Positions 1 to 9,186 are shown, counted from the stretch's first letter. The stretch: 64,000 nt of DNA from Pseudomonas sp. Q11 (GCF_024494355.1 NZ_JAKNQY010000012.1:78701-142700); one strand, 5' to 3'. The notes: generated by a model from the sequence alone, not told the origin. Translations and numbers: made by a program.

Positions 1-654
1 GTTCCCGTTACCTTGCCTGATCTCCTTATCGGCGTCACTCAGGGCTTTCTTGAATTCACCGTAGAAGACTACCTGGCAACCAGTCAAACCGAAGGGCGCT
101 ACGAAATCGAAGTCAACCAGCTCGACCCGCGCCTGCGCATGCCCATGTGTGACAGGGAATTGACTGCCTCACTGGAGAGCCCGGGCAGACCACTGGGGCG
201 GGTCACGGTGAAGCTGCGCTGCGACAGCGCCGCGCCCTGGACGGTGTTCGTGCCCGCTCAAGTGCGCCTGTTTCGCGAAATCGTCACCACCACCCGTCCG
301 CTCAAGCGGGCCGGGATCGTCGAGCCTCAGGACGTGACGCTGCGTGAACGGGATGTCAGCCAGATCAACCAGGGTTTCCTGACCTCTGTCGATCGAGCCA
401 TCGGCCAGAAACTTGTCCGACCAATGGTCGCCGACCAGATCGTTACCCTGGTCCATCTGGAACAAGCCGAAGTGGTCCGCAAGGGCGATCAGGTGGTCAT
501 CACCGCCCGCAGCGGCACCCTGGCCGTGCGGATGCCAGGCGAGGCGTTGTCCAACGGTGGCATGCGTGAACAGATTCGAGTGAGAAACCTTAATTCCCAA
601 CGTGTTATCAAGGCGCAGGTAATGGCCCCCGGCCATGTGGAAGTGGCTATGTAG
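1..654 (+). CDS. flgA: FlgA, flagellar P-ring assembly chaperone (5' end outside window)
   Basis: FlgA is a periplasmic chaperone that helps FlgI assemble into the P-ring of the flagellar basal body. The frame is open to the first base of the window, so the start codon and signal peptide lie upstream; about 217 residues are visible. The C-terminal half has the SAF-type FlgA core: 'RPLKRAGIVEPQDV' followed by 'GQKLVRPMVADQIVTL' and a closing beta-rich tail ending 'RVIKAQVMAPGHVEV'. It is followed on the same strand by flgM and flgN, the usual Pseudomonas order. A TTG at 13 is only the first possible start inside the window and is unlikely to be real. Confidence 0.93.
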   Translation, partial: VPVTLPDLLIGVTQGFLEFTVEDYLATSQTEGRYEIEVNQLDPRLRMPMCDRELTASLESPGRPLGRVTVKLRCDSAAPWTVFVPAQVRLFREIVTTTRPLKRAGIVEPQDVTLRERDVSQINQGFLTSVDRAIGQKLVRPMVADQIVTLVHLEQAEVVRKGDQVVITARSGTLAVRMPGEALSNGGMREQIRVRNLNSQRVIKAQVMAPGHVEVAM

Positions 655-764
655 CGATCGGTTGGAAATGGGTAGAGAGCTGGCGCTTGCCCACGGTGTT
701 CCCTAGACTGTGCCTTACGCAAAGGCAAGCGCAGACGTGCGCACGTTCATTGAATAAATGAGCC

Positions 765-791
765 TAAAGTTTTTTGGGGGATGGCCGAAAA
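765..791 (+). promoter_or_regulatory. FliA (sigma-28) promoter of flgM
   Basis: TAAA at 765-768, 15 nt, then GCCGAAAA at 784-791. This matches the sigma-28 layout TAAA-N15-GCCGATAA with one mismatch. It lies 36 nt upstream of the flgM start. FliA control of flgM, which encodes the anti-FliA factor, is established in Pseudomonas and enterics, so this would be the usual feedback loop. Confidence 0.85.
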
Positions 792-827
792 CATGGCAAG
801 CGTCCAAATACCCAGAGGTTTTTTACC

Positions 828-1142
828 ATGGTCATCGATTTCAATCGTTTAAACAGCTCTTCGCCGCTAACAGGCACCACGCGCCCTAACGCCAGCAAGG
901 AAACCGTCGAAACCGACAAATCCGCGCCGGCCGAACAAGCCGCCACTGTCAGCAACGGGGAGTCGGTACACCTCAGCAATGAGGCTCAGCAGTTGCAGAA
1001 GGTCACTGACAAGCTGCGCGATCAACCTGTCGTCGACAACGCCCGCGTGGCCGAGTTGAAAGCAGCAATCGCCGATGGCAGCTATAAAGTCGACAGCAAC
1101 CGTGTAGCCAGCAAACTGCTCAACTTCGAAGCCCAGCGCTAG
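828..1142 (+). CDS. flgM: FlgM, anti-sigma-28 factor
   Basis: FlgM binds FliA (sigma-28) and blocks late flagellar transcription until the hook-basal body is finished and FlgM is exported. The 104-residue product is normal for the family. The N-terminal half is low complexity and probably disordered; the C-terminal half carries the FliA-binding helices ('[15 protein letters not shown]', then '[13 protein letters not shown]'). The frame extends upstream to 774, but the ATG at 828 gives the family N-terminus 'MVIDFNRLN' and lies correctly below the sigma-28 promoter; an in-frame start at 774 would fall inside that promoter. Confidence 0.95.
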   Translation: MVIDFNRLNSSSPLTGTTRPNASKETVETDKSAPAEQAATVSNGESVHLSNEAQQLQKVTDKLRDQPVVDNARVAELKAAIADGSYKVDSNRVASKLLNFEAQR

Positions 1143-1191
1143 GCCACCGCCTGCGCCAGGCTTTTGGACGCTTAAGACCCCAAGGCCAGCC

Positions 1192-1659
1192 ATGCACGAC
1201 ACTAATTTGTTGCAACTGATCACCGACGACTTTGCCCCGGCGCAACAATTGCTGGAGTTATTGCAGGCCGAGTCCCTGGCATTGCATGGTCGCGACATGC
1301 CGTCGCTGGAGAATATTCTGGCGCAGAAACAGGCATTGATCATTCTGCTCGATCAGCATGGCCGCAAGCGCAGCGAGATCCTCGCCAGCCTCAATCTGCC
1401 CGCCAATCGCGGCGGCCTTGAGCAACTGGCCAGCCAGTCGTCGGTTGGCGATCAACTGTTGACCCAAAGCGAAGTGCTCAACGACCTGCTCGCTCAATGC
1501 CAGGCTGCCAACACTCGCAACGGACAGTCGATCCAGGTTCAGCAAGCCGCCACCGCCAACCAGTTGCGCATCCTCAACGGCGGTGAAATTCCGACGCTCT
1601 ATGACGCTCGCGGTTCGACCGCCAAGATGGTCAAGCACCGCCCGCTCAGCCAGGCATGA
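1192..1659 (+). CDS. flgN: FlgN, export chaperone for hook-filament junction proteins
   Basis: FlgN is a cytoplasmic type III export chaperone for FlgK and FlgL. The 155-residue product is mostly helical, with the family N-terminal region ('LLQLITDDFAPAQQLLELL') and a conserved 'ENILAQKQALI' segment, then a Gln-rich C-terminal helix. It starts 49 nt after flgM and is probably co-transcribed from the same FliA promoter. Identification rests on position and helical pattern; FlgN sequences are weakly conserved in general. Confidence 0.9.
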   Translation: MHDTNLLQLITDDFAPAQQLLELLQAESLALHGRDMPSLENILAQKQALIILLDQHGRKRSEILASLNLPANRGGLEQLASQSSVGDQLLTQSEVLNDLLAQCQAANTRNGQSIQVQQAATANQLRILNGGEIPTLYDARGSTAKMVKHRPLSQA

Positions 1660-1748
1660 AACGAACAGTGCCGGCGCTCTATCAACGCGCGACACATGCT
1701 GGCAAAATGCTGGCCACTCGTCGTATTTTGCCTGGAGATTGACCCACC

Positions 1749-2495
1749 GTGTTCAATGCCTCAAACGCGGATGATGCTCCGCAGCCCCCCAAGGTTCTCG
1801 CCACACCCCTGGAAATTTCCGGCAACCTGCGGATGCTGCAAGACAGCCATGACCCGCTGATCATCACCTTCCACGAGCGCAGCCAGCGCTTCCAGAGCTA
1901 TCTGGTCGACGTCGACCGGGAGCGCAACACCATCGCCCTGGACGAAATGATCCCTCGGGACGGTGAACGTTTCCTGCTGGCGGGCGAACCGTTTCGTGTC
2001 GAGGGTTTTCATGATGGCGTGCGCATCGCCTGGGAAAGCAACGGCCCCTTGACCATCAATGAGTCCAGCGACGGTCGCTGCTATCGCGGCGCCTTACCCG
2101 AAGAAGTGGTTTACCACCAACGTCGCAATGCCTTCCGCGCTGCCCTCAAGCTGGCTCAACTGATAAGCGTCGAGCTGGGCGGCGACAAACTCAAGTCGCC
2201 GGTTGACGGTAAGCTGCTGGATATTTCCGCCACAGGCTGCAAGTTGCGCTTCGAAGGAGACATTACCGCGCGCCTGCAATTGGGCCAGGTCTACGAGCGT
2301 TTTATCGCGGCATTGCCCTTCGGCAACATGACCGCACCAGTCGAACTGCGCTATCTGCATTTCGAAGAAAGGATCAACACCACCTTCGCCGGCGTGCGCT
2401 TCCACAACGTCAGCGGCCTGGTGCAACGGCAGGTTGAGCGTTTCGTTTACCAGCTGCAGCGCGAAGCCCGTCGCTTCGACAAAGACGACCTCTGA
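1749..2495 (+). CDS. ycgR: YcgR-like c-di-GMP-dependent flagellar brake (PilZ domain)
   Basis: A 248-residue cytoplasmic protein with an N-terminal YcgR domain (about residues 15-115) and a C-terminal PilZ domain (about 120-240). The c-di-GMP-binding signature is present: 'QRRNAFR' (R125, R126, R130) and 'DISATG' (158-163). YcgR proteins bind c-di-GMP and slow or bias the flagellar motor. The start is a GTG at 1749 with a TGGAG ribosome site about 10 nt upstream. It follows flgN, as in other pseudomonads, and ends at a strong terminator. Confidence 0.92.
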   Translation: MFNASNADDAPQPPKVLATPLEISGNLRMLQDSHDPLIITFHERSQRFQSYLVDVDRERNTIALDEMIPRDGERFLLAGEPFRVEGFHDGVRIAWESNGPLTINESSDGRCYRGALPEEVVYHQRRNAFRAALKLAQLISVELGGDKLKSPVDGKLLDISATGCKLRFEGDITARLQLGQVYERFIAALPFGNMTAPVELRYLHFEERINTTFAGVRFHNVSGLVQRQVERFVYQLQREARRFDKDDL

Positions 2496-2506
2496 TTTTC
2501 GACATG

Positions 2507-2546
2507 TAAAAAACGGGCAGTCCCTTGCGGTGACTGCCCGTTTTTT
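2507..2546. terminator. Bidirectional rho-independent terminator after ycgR
   Basis: A-tract, then the stem ACGGGCAGTC / GACTGCCCGT around a 9-nt loop, then a T-tract. A-tract on one side and T-tract on the other would let it work in both directions. It ends the flgM-flgN-ycgR transcript. Confidence 0.9.
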
Positions 2547-2599
2547 ATGCCTGATTTACACGCCTCTGACCTGAGAGCCGCTGCGTTTGGGCTGACTTC

Positions 2600-2692
2600 A
2601 TCGCGAGCAGGCTCGCTCCCACATTGGATCTGCTGCGAACTGGAATGTTGTATCCACCGCAGATCAACTGTGGGAGCGAGCCTGCTCGCGAT
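2600..2692. repeat. Pair of inverted Pseudomonas REP elements
   Basis: Two copies of the 24-nt REP unit (ATCGCGAGCAGGCTCGCTCC followed by CACA) face each other at 2600-2623 (bottom orientation) and 2669-2692 (top orientation). The same pair recurs at 5.7 kb and 61.0 kb in this window. Confidence 0.9.
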
Positions 2693-2779
2693 TGGGAAGC
2701 GCCTCGGTCTACCTGTCCGGCGCAATCAGCCCGCGCTCCGATCCCCTCTCTCTGCCTCAGGCCTTTATCCCCGACCCAC

Positions 2780-4153
2780 TCAAGGTCTGGCCTGAGTGAA
2801 ATCGGGAGTCGGCGGCTCGTCGCTCGCCTCTTCGGCGGCAGCTTCCTCCATGACAGGTTCTTCGTCGGCCGGTTCTTCCGTCGGCACAGGATCGACATGC
2901 ATTTGTTCCTGCACCACTTGTTCGTCCACCCGAGGATCGAGGCACGCCACCAGAGGCGAACTGGACATGCTGTCCGGCATCGCCACGTGATGCAGCGGTG
3001 CGTCGTCGACCTGATGCAGGTTGGTCACCGCCTTCGGCCGGATCCTCCACACCAGCATCAGGGCGAAGAAGGCAAAAAAGGCATAGAGCATCTGGCTGCC
3101 GAACATCTTCATCAGCACCCCCGCCACCAGCGGCCCGATACTGGCGCCAATCCCATAGGTCACCAGTAGCATTGCGGTCAGGGATACCCTTCGATCAGCT
3201 TCGACGTGGTCGTTGGAAAACGCCACCGCCAACGGATACAGGCAGAACTGCACCAGCGAACAGAAGAACCCCGCGACGAACAGCACCTCCAGTGGCACCG
3301 TCGGCAGGATCGCCAAGGGCAGCGCACAGACCGTCAGCACCAGCGCAAAGCAGCGGATCAGCAGTGCCCGGTCATATCGATCGGACAGCCAGCCCAAGGG
3401 CCACTGAACCAGCAATCCGGCAAAGATGCAGCTACCCATGAACAGACCAACCTGCTCGGTCGACAGCCCCTGCTGAGAAGCGTACAGCGGCGCCAGGCCA
3501 TAGAACGAGCCGACAATCAGCCCCGAGCCCAGTACCGTACTCAATGACTGCGGCACTCGCTTGATGAAAAAGCGCGGTTCCATGGGCGCCGGATGCAGCG
3601 CGGCCGGGTGAATTCGTCGGGTCAGTGTCACCGGCACCAGACACAAGGCGAAGCACAGCGCCACCAGCATCAGCAGCTCAAGCCCCAGGGACGGGTGCAT
3701 GACCAGAATCAACTGGCCCAGCACCAGGCCCAGGTAGGAGGCGATCATGTAGCCACTGAATACCACGCCACGCTGCTTGGCCTCGGCCTGCTCGTTGAGC
3801 CAGCTCTCGATCACCATGTACTGACACATCATGCCCAGGCCGACAATCACCCGCAGCACGATCCAGGCTGGCAGCCAATCCACCAGGCCATGGCCCAGCA
3901 CCGCCGCACCGACAATCCCGGCACAGGCCGAATAAGCCCGGATGTGCCCAACGCGGGCAATCAGCCGGTGGCCGATCTTGCCGCCCAGCACCAGGCCGAA
4001 ATAGTTGGCGGCCATCAGCGCACCGACCCACAGGCTGTCGACATTGTCGGCGGCCAGACGCAGAGCCAGGTAGGTGCTCAGCAGGCCCGAGCCGATCAAC
4101 ATCATCAGCGAGGAGAAATACAGCGCTCGAAAAGGTTTCCAGATTTGGCGCAT
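2780..4153 (-). CDS. MFS transporter, YcaD-type, with acidic C-terminal tail
   Basis: A 457-residue inner-membrane protein with the 12-helix pattern of the major facilitator superfamily in roughly the first 385 residues. The loop-2 region reads 'GGKIGHRLIARVGHIRAY' and the loop-8 region 'GWLSDRYDRALLIRCFA', both MFS-like. It resembles the YcaD/YfkF-type transporters; the substrate is unknown. The last 75 residues are hydrophilic and rich in Glu, Pro and Ala, probably a disordered cytoplasmic tail that is longer than usual. It is downstream of the glutamine-synthetase-like gene on the same strand, 68 nt away. Confidence 0.85.
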   Translation of the reverse strand: MRQIWKPFRALYFSSLMMLIGSGLLSTYLALRLAADNVDSLWVGALMAANYFGLVLGGKIGHRLIARVGHIRAYSACAGIVGAAVLGHGLVDWLPAWIVLRVIVGLGMMCQYMVIESWLNEQAEAKQRGVVFSGYMIASYLGLVLGQLILVMHPSLGLELLMLVALCFALCLVPVTLTRRIHPAALHPAPMEPRFFIKRVPQSLSTVLGSGLIVGSFYGLAPLYASQQGLSTEQVGLFMGSCIFAGLLVQWPLGWLSDRYDRALLIRCFALVLTVCALPLAILPTVPLEVLFVAGFFCSLVQFCLYPLAVAFSNDHVEADRRVSLTAMLLVTYGIGASIGPLVAGVLMKMFGSQMLYAFFAFFALMLVWRIRPKAVTNLHQVDDAPLHHVAMPDSMSSSPLVACLDPRVDEQVVQEQMHVDPVPTEEPADEEPVMEEAAAEEASDEPPTPDFTQARP

Positions 4154-4221
4154 CGGCGTTCCGAGCGGCTCCTTGAGATGAGTACGGGCTATTTAGAAGA
4201 TAGCCCGAATGCGACGTTTGG

Positions 4222-5565
4222 TTATGCCTGGGCCGCTAGAACACGCCGCTCCCAGGGAGTAATTTCATCAAAGAAGCTGGTCAGCTCCATGGTCTTCGAA
4301 GCGATGTAGCCTTCGATGAACTCCGTGCCGAACAGTTCCTTCGCCAGATGACTACGCTTCAGACGTTCCAGGGCAGCATGCAAGGTACATGGCAGCGAAA
4401 GATTATCCGGCACCTGGAATTCGCCCTGGATCGCGGCGCTCGGCTCCAGGCGGTTTTCGATGCCATAAAGCCCCGCTGCAAGGCTCGCGGCAATCGCCAG
4501 GTACGGGTTGGCATCGGCACCCGGCAAGCGGTTCTCGACCCGACGGGCCGCCGGCGAACTGGCGGGAATCCGCAACCCGGCCGAACGATTGTCATGGGAC
4601 CAACAGGCATTGTTCGGTGACGCATAGGGATGACACAGGCGTTGGTAGGAATTCACGTTCGGCGCGAACAGCGCAGTGAAATCCGCCATGCCGGCCTGCT
4701 GCCCACCAATGAAATGCCGGAAGGCCGCCGTCGGCTCCCCCGCTTCGTCGCTGAACACATTGCGACCGCTGCCCAGCTCGACGATGCTCTGATGAATATG
4801 CATCGAACTGCCCGGCGTATGGGCCAGGGGCTTGGCCATGCAGACCACGGTCAGGCCGTGCTTGAGGGCGACTTCCTTGAGCAGGTGCTTGAACAGGAAC
4901 GTCTGGTCGGCCAGCAACAAAGGATCGCCGTGAAGCAGATTGATCTCGAACTGGCTCACGCCCATTTCATGCATGAAGGTATCGCGGGGCAAGCCCAGCG
5001 CCGCCATGCATGCATAAACCTCTTTGAAAAACGGTCGCAAGCCATTATTGGAACTGATGCTGAACGCCGAGTGACCGTCTTCACGGCGTCCGTCCAGGCC
5101 CATGGGCGGCTGGAACGGTTGGGTCGGGTCCGGGTTGGGCGCGAATACAAAAAATTCCAGCTCGGTCGCCACCACGGGTGCCAGGCCAAGGGCTGCATAA
5201 CGAGCAATAACGTGTTTGAGCTGACCGCGCGTGGAGAGCCGGGAGCTTTCACCGGTCAGCTCATCGGCGTCGCAAATCGCCAAGGCGCGCGGCTGTTCGC
5301 TCCAGGGCAGCCGGTGGATCTGTTTCAGATCGGCCACCAGCGCCAGGTCACCGTCGTCGCTGCCATAAAAACGCGACGGCGGATAACCGCCCATGATGCA
5401 TTGCAACAGCACACCCCGCGCCATCTGCAACCGCCGCCCCTCGAGGAAGCCCTCGGCGGTCATCACCTTGCCTCGTGGCACCCCATTCAAATCCGGGGTG
5501 ACACACTCAATCTCATCAATGCCCGTCAGTCGCTGCGCGAGTGAACACTGGCCATCGGTCGTCAT
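4222..5565 (-). CDS. Glutamine synthetase family protein, probable gamma-glutamylpolyamine synthetase
   Basis: A 447-residue type I glutamine-synthetase-like ligase. It has the N-terminal beta-grasp region ('DLNGVPRGKVM') and the catalytic domain with 'ELEFFVF', 'EFEINLLHGDPLLLADQ'-type segments, 'SSMHIHQS' and 'NRSAGLRIP' carrying the metal and ATP ligands. Proteins of this subtype (PuuA/PauA) attach glutamate to putrescine or other polyamines in polyamine breakdown. In P. aeruginosa a PauA paralogue lies near the flagellar ycgR gene, so synteny agrees. The frame runs upstream to 5859 through a REP pair; the ATG at 5565 with AAGGA just upstream is the sensible start. Confidence 0.85.
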   Translation of the reverse strand: MTTDGQCSLAQRLTGIDEIECVTPDLNGVPRGKVMTAEGFLEGRRLQMARGVLLQCIMGGYPPSRFYGSDDGDLALVADLKQIHRLPWSEQPRALAICDADELTGESSRLSTRGQLKHVIARYAALGLAPVVATELEFFVFAPNPDPTQPFQPPMGLDGRREDGHSAFSISSNNGLRPFFKEVYACMAALGLPRDTFMHEMGVSQFEINLLHGDPLLLADQTFLFKHLLKEVALKHGLTVVCMAKPLAHTPGSSMHIHQSIVELGSGRNVFSDEAGEPTAAFRHFIGGQQAGMADFTALFAPNVNSYQRLCHPYASPNNACWSHDNRSAGLRIPASSPAARRVENRLPGADANPYLAIAASLAAGLYGIENRLEPSAAIQGEFQVPDNLSLPCTLHAALERLKRSHLAKELFGTEFIEGYIASKTMELTSFFDEITPWERRVLAAQA

Positions 5566-5680
5566 GACGCAATCCTTGTTTATGTGCGAGCCGCGAACGG
5601 CGACCCGTACAAAATAGGCTTCGGGTGTTCGGAATATCAAGCGGCCCAAGACAATAAACAACAAGCCCTGGAATACTGGG

Positions 5681-5767
5681 TGGGAGCGAGCCTGCTCGCG
5701 ATGGCGTCGGGTCAGCCGATGCTGAGTTGACTGATACACCGCTATCGCGAGCAGGCTCGCTCCCACA
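5681..5767. repeat. Pair of inverted REP elements
   Basis: The REP core GAGCGAGCCTGCTCGCGAT lies at 5684-5702 and its inverted copy at 5744-5767. The pair sits between the glutamine-synthetase-like gene and the upstream sensor gene, in the same arrangement as at 2.6 kb and 61.0 kb. Confidence 0.9.
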
Positions 5768-5806
5768 GGGGTTTTGTGTTGGTAGGGCAATTGGTGCCGG
5801 GCAGGT

Positions 5807-6499
5807 TCAGGGCAGATAAATCCGGAATACGCCCCCGCCCAACGCCCCGCCATTGGCAATCTCGGTCCGCCCGCTCACGCCGCCACGTTGATGCAACCCG
5901 GCGATCCGCGCAGCGAAATACAAGCCCAGCCCGGTGCTGCCGCTGCTGTGATTGATGCCCTGCACATACTCGGCCTGACGCTCGATCATCTCGGCCGGAT
6001 AGCCTTCGCCGTCGTCATTGATAGTCAGCACCAGTTGCCCGGCCTCGTCGCTCGCACTGATCAGCAACGCCTGGCGCGCGTGGCGGATGGCATTGTTGAT
6101 GCTGTTATCAAGCACCGACGCAATCAGCTCTCGATCGAAAAACCCCAGGGGGCTCAGCGGGTCGACATCGTAGGTGACCATGAGCCCGCGACTGCGGAAC
6201 ACGTCTTGATGACCGGCCAGTTGCGCCTCGATAAAGTCATCCAGCTCGTGATAGGCCGGATGCAGCGGCAACTGGTTGACCCCCAGCTTGTACAACCCCA
6301 GCAACTGCACCAGCAGGCCATTGAGGTGGGCGAACTCGAACTCCATGACGCCCTGCTCCGACGTCTGCCGCTCGGGGTCGGGCAAACGCTCAAGCCACTG
6401 GGTATGAGCCTGCATGAGCAAGGCCAGGGAGTTTTTCATGTCGTGCACGGTAGACGCGATCACCGTGGAAAAATCGAGAGCCTGTTCGCTGTCATTCAT
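5807..6499 (-). CDS. Sensor histidine-kinase-like protein (HATPase), no transmembrane segment
   Basis: A 230-residue soluble kinase-like protein. A dimerisation/phosphoacceptor-like segment with 'STVHDMKNSLALL' (His19) is followed by the HATPase core: N box 'DNSINNAIRHA', G1 'NDDGEGYP' and G2 'GSTGLGLYFA'. There is no membrane segment or input domain, so it must get its signal through a partner. Its ATG at 6499 overlaps the stop of the upstream TPR response regulator by 8 nt, which implies translational coupling and a common pathway. The frame continues to 6547 but that would only extend the overlap. Confidence 0.85.
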   Translation of the reverse strand: MNDSEQALDFSTVIASTVHDMKNSLALLMQAHTQWLERLPDPERQTSEQGVMEFEFAHLNGLLVQLLGLYKLGVNQLPLHPAYHELDDFIEAQLAGHQDVFRSRGLMVTYDVDPLSPLGFFDRELIASVLDNSINNAIRHARQALLISASDEAGQLVLTINDDGEGYPAEMIERQAEYVQGINHSSGSTGLGLYFAARIAGLHQRGGVSGRTEIANGGALGGGVFRIYLP

Positions 6500-8099
6500 C
6501 GCCAAATGCCTTGCTTCGCAGTTTCTGATAACGCGTAAAACGCGCATCGGTGTCGGGCATCATGCCCACCAGTTTCAGGCAGGCGCGACACTCCTGCAGC
6601 AACTCCGACTCCACGCTGGTATCGGTGCCATGCAACAGTGACTGCGCCATGTTCAAAGCAATGCTGATGTTCTTCGGTTGCATCTTCAGGGCTCGACGGA
6701 ACAGCTCTCGCGCCTCGGGCAACGCGCCGGTCTTGTAGACGCGCACACCTTCACGGTTCAGCTCGGCGGCGGCATTGCCTTGATTGAGAATGTTCGGATC
6801 GTCGGTCAGCTTGGCGATGCCTTGCATCACCGTCGGATCATCACCATAGATTTCCGCGCAGTTCTTGAGCATCGACTCGCCGGCACTGGTCTGGCCAAGC
6901 ATTTGTAGTTGCTTGGCCACCAGCAACGCGGCTTCGGCGCTCATGAACTGCTCCATGCCGTCGAGGCGCTGCAAGGCCTGCTCGGTGAGCTTTTCGGCGG
7001 TTTCGGCATCGTTGAGCAGCAGGCTCGTGGCCTTCATCAATCGCGCACGCACCTGCAACCCGGGATCGTTGATATTTTCCTTGGCCACGGCGCTGAGGGT
7101 GGTGTTGATTTCCAGCCGGGTGCGGGTATCCAGGCCTTTTTCGCTGCCTTTGCTGATCAGCGCATGGGCCAGGCCGAGGTTGCTTTCCGGGTCCTTGAAG
7201 CGCGACTGCGCGCCCTGCCCCACCGCCTGGCGATAGGCCTTGGACGCGGTCTCGAAATCTTCGTTGGTCATCGCCAGCTTGCCCAGCAGCGACTGTCGAC
7301 GCACCGCCAGGGGCGACAGACGAACCGCCTCTTCCAGCACGTGTTGCGCCTGCTTCGTATCGCCTTCGGCCACCAGCACTTCAGCCATGCCGTCATACAA
7401 CGCCGGCATCATCGGGAAGACTTTCAAGGCCTTCTCATACACGTCCTTGGCCTGGCCGACCTGGCCGCGCTTGAACAACAACTTCCCCAGCCCCGCATAG
7501 GCCCACGGCAAAGGACGGTCAGCCAGGATGGTGTTGTACAGACGCTCAAGGGCTTCGTTCTGATTCAGCTCCCGCAGCGCATCGGCCCGATAACGCAGAC
7601 ACAACGGCCCGTAGCGCGGATCCTGCTTGCACAGGGCGATACAGGCATTGAGCACTTCCATCGGCTTGCCGCGATCCAGGGCTTGCAGGATCGGTTTGAG
7701 CAGGGTCTTGCGCTGCTCCAGCCGTTCCAGCCGCTGAGCCAGCCCCGAGCGATTGAACGGCTTGGTCAGGTACGCATCAGGCTCATGCTCCAGGGCACTG
7801 AGCACCATCGCCTGACTGCTTTCAGCCGTCACCATGAGAAACACACTTTCATGGCTGATCAGCTTCTCGACCATCAGGTCTTCCAGCACCTGCTGACCGT
7901 TCTTGCGGCCGTCGCCCAGGTGATAATCCTGCAAGATGAAGTCATAGCGCTTCTGCGAGCACATGCGCAGCGCCACTTCACCGGTGTCAGCGGTGTCCAC
8001 GTCCTTGACGCCCAGCTCACGCAACATGGACCGGACGGAACTGCGGAAATCCGAGAAATCATCGACGATCAGAAAACTTTTTTGGTGGTACGCCAGCAT
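6492..8099 (-). CDS. Response regulator with TPR output domain
   Basis: A 535-residue protein with an N-terminal receiver domain (about 8-125; acidic pair D13/D14, likely phosphoacceptor D58 in 'LQDYHL', 'LMVTAES', and Lys in 'YLTKPF') followed by a long helical part with tetratricopeptide-like repeats ('WAYAGLGKLLFKRGQVGQAK', 'ARELFRRALKMQPKNISIAL'). There is no DNA-binding or enzymatic output, so the TPR part probably acts by protein contact. It is coupled to the downstream HATPase protein. The pair is unusual in that both partners are soluble and the kinase lacks a sensor domain. Target unknown. Confidence 0.85.
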   Translation of the reverse strand: MLAYHQKSFLIVDDFSDFRSSVRSMLRELGVKDVDTADTGEVALRMCSQKRYDFILQDYHLGDGRKNGQQVLEDLMVEKLISHESVFLMVTAESSQAMVLSALEHEPDAYLTKPFNRSGLAQRLERLEQRKTLLKPILQALDRGKPMEVLNACIALCKQDPRYGPLCLRYRADALRELNQNEALERLYNTILADRPLPWAYAGLGKLLFKRGQVGQAKDVYEKALKVFPMMPALYDGMAEVLVAEGDTKQAQHVLEEAVRLSPLAVRRQSLLGKLAMTNEDFETASKAYRQAVGQGAQSRFKDPESNLGLAHALISKGSEKGLDTRTRLEINTTLSAVAKENINDPGLQVRARLMKATSLLLNDAETAEKLTEQALQRLDGMEQFMSAEAALLVAKQLQMLGQTSAGESMLKNCAEIYGDDPTVMQGIAKLTDDPNILNQGNAAAELNREGVRVYKTGALPEARELFRRALKMQPKNISIALNMAQSLLHGTDTSVESELLQECRACLKLVGMMPDTDARFTRYQKLRSKAFGDE

Positions 8100-8580
8100 C
8101 GAGGATGTCCAGGCAAGTAAAAAGATGCACCCAATGGCAAAACAACGAACGCCGTGTCACCACCCGGTGTGGCGCATAGCGCGAGCCATTTCTGCGCGCC
8201 GAAACGCCGGAGAAAACGGGCTCATCAGGGTATCGGCAGGAAAGGGCGTTCCGTTAAGGGGATTGTGTGGAGAGGTTCCGGGACATATGGGCTACCTGCC
8301 GGGCAGAACTGTTTGGACCGGGAACAGGGTTAGCCTGTGGCGAGGGGGTTTTCATTCATGTCCGCCCAATCATGATCTGGCTAAAAACATGCTGTTCGAG
8401 ACGATCTGCACCAAACACTGCACGTTCGGAGCACATCAACTTCCACTAAAAGGTAACAATTTCTACACCCCCAACGCGCTAAATTGTTGGATTTCAGAAC
8501 GACATGCGGGCAGCCAGCAACAGCAACTCCAGGCTGACGTCATGCCCAATCCGTTACCCGCTATTTGGAATATCAATCTC
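8100..8580. other. Gene-poor junction between core and accessory DNA
   Basis: About 480 bases upstream of both the response regulator (leftward) and the DUF417 gene (rightward). An open frame crosses it in continuation of the DUF417 gene but has no start with a good ribosome site before 8542. A GCACGTTC at 8420 resembles the first half of the promoter element found in the 20-46 kb block, but the rest of the match fails. No terminator or RNA gene recognised. Confidence 0.5.
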
Positions 8581-9096
8581 ATGAAAACTCTGACTGCTGC
8601 AAATCACAAAGTGGACGGCGAGGCTCAGAAACATTCACTAGGTGCTACTACAATGAACCTAGGCATTTTTGGCATTTATTTCGCCCTGGCGGTGATCTAT
8701 TTCTGGTTCGGAGGTATGAAATTTACCCACTATGAAGCGCAAGGTTTAGTTCCATTGGTGGGCAACAGCCCGCTGCTAGGTTGGGTGTACAAGATTTTCA
8801 GTATCGACACGTTCTCCAGTTTGCTGGGTATTCTGGAGGTGTCCATTGGCGCACTGATACTGGGCCGCTTCTTGTCTCCGAAACTCTCCGTCCTGGGGGG
8901 AGCTCTATCTGCCGGTTTGTTTGTGACGACCGTAAGCTTTATGTTGTCAACTCCGGGCGTGTTCGAACCCGGACTTGGTTTTCCGGCCATCACCATTGCG
9001 CCAGGTCAATTTCTGCTCAAAGACATTGGATTGTTAGCAGCCTCGATTTTCGTGGCAGGGCATTCGCTAGTTGAGCTTGAACGCCGCTCCAAATAA
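8581..9096 (+). CDS. DUF417 (YkgB/RclC-like) inner-membrane protein, copy 1
   Basis: A 171-residue protein with about four transmembrane helices, belonging to the DUF417 family that includes E. coli RclC, part of the hypochlorous-acid-inducible rclABC operon. Recognisable segments are 'AVIYFWFGGMKFTHYEAQG', 'LEVSIGALILGRF' and 'PGQFLLKDIGLLAASI'. The ATG at 8581 (weak GGA about 11 nt upstream) gives a length like the second copy at 38.0 kb; an ATG at 8542 is possible. It converges with an RclR-like AraC regulator at 9187, the partner type known for rclC. Molecular role unknown. Confidence 0.85.
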   Translation: MKTLTAANHKVDGEAQKHSLGATTMNLGIFGIYFALAVIYFWFGGMKFTHYEAQGLVPLVGNSPLLGWVYKIFSIDTFSSLLGILEVSIGALILGRFLSPKLSVLGGALSAGLFVTTVSFMLSTPGVFEPGLGFPAITIAPGQFLLKDIGLLAASIFVAGHSLVELERRSK

Positions 9097-9111
9097 TTGA
9101 TGCCCCCTTCA

Positions 9112-9142
9112 ATGGCCTGAGTGCGAGTCGTACTCAGGCCAT
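9112..9142. terminator. Hairpin between convergent genes
   Basis: A perfect inverted repeat, ATGGCCTGAGT (9112-9122) and ACTCAGGCCAT (9132-9142), lies between the convergent DUF417 and araC genes. There is no clear T-tract, so it may be an imperfect terminator or a transcript-stabilising hairpin. Confidence 0.5.
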
Positions 9143-9186
9143 GGTTCGTGAGAGGCTCATAGACCGCTATCTCTCAGAAAAAATCT

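Noticed and set aside
8420..8459. GCACGTTC upstream of the first DUF417 gene as another copy of the shared promoter element
   Set aside because: The YTGAAA box is missing (GGAGCA in its place), the spacing to TAACAA is 20 and that box lacks the final T. Too weak to count.
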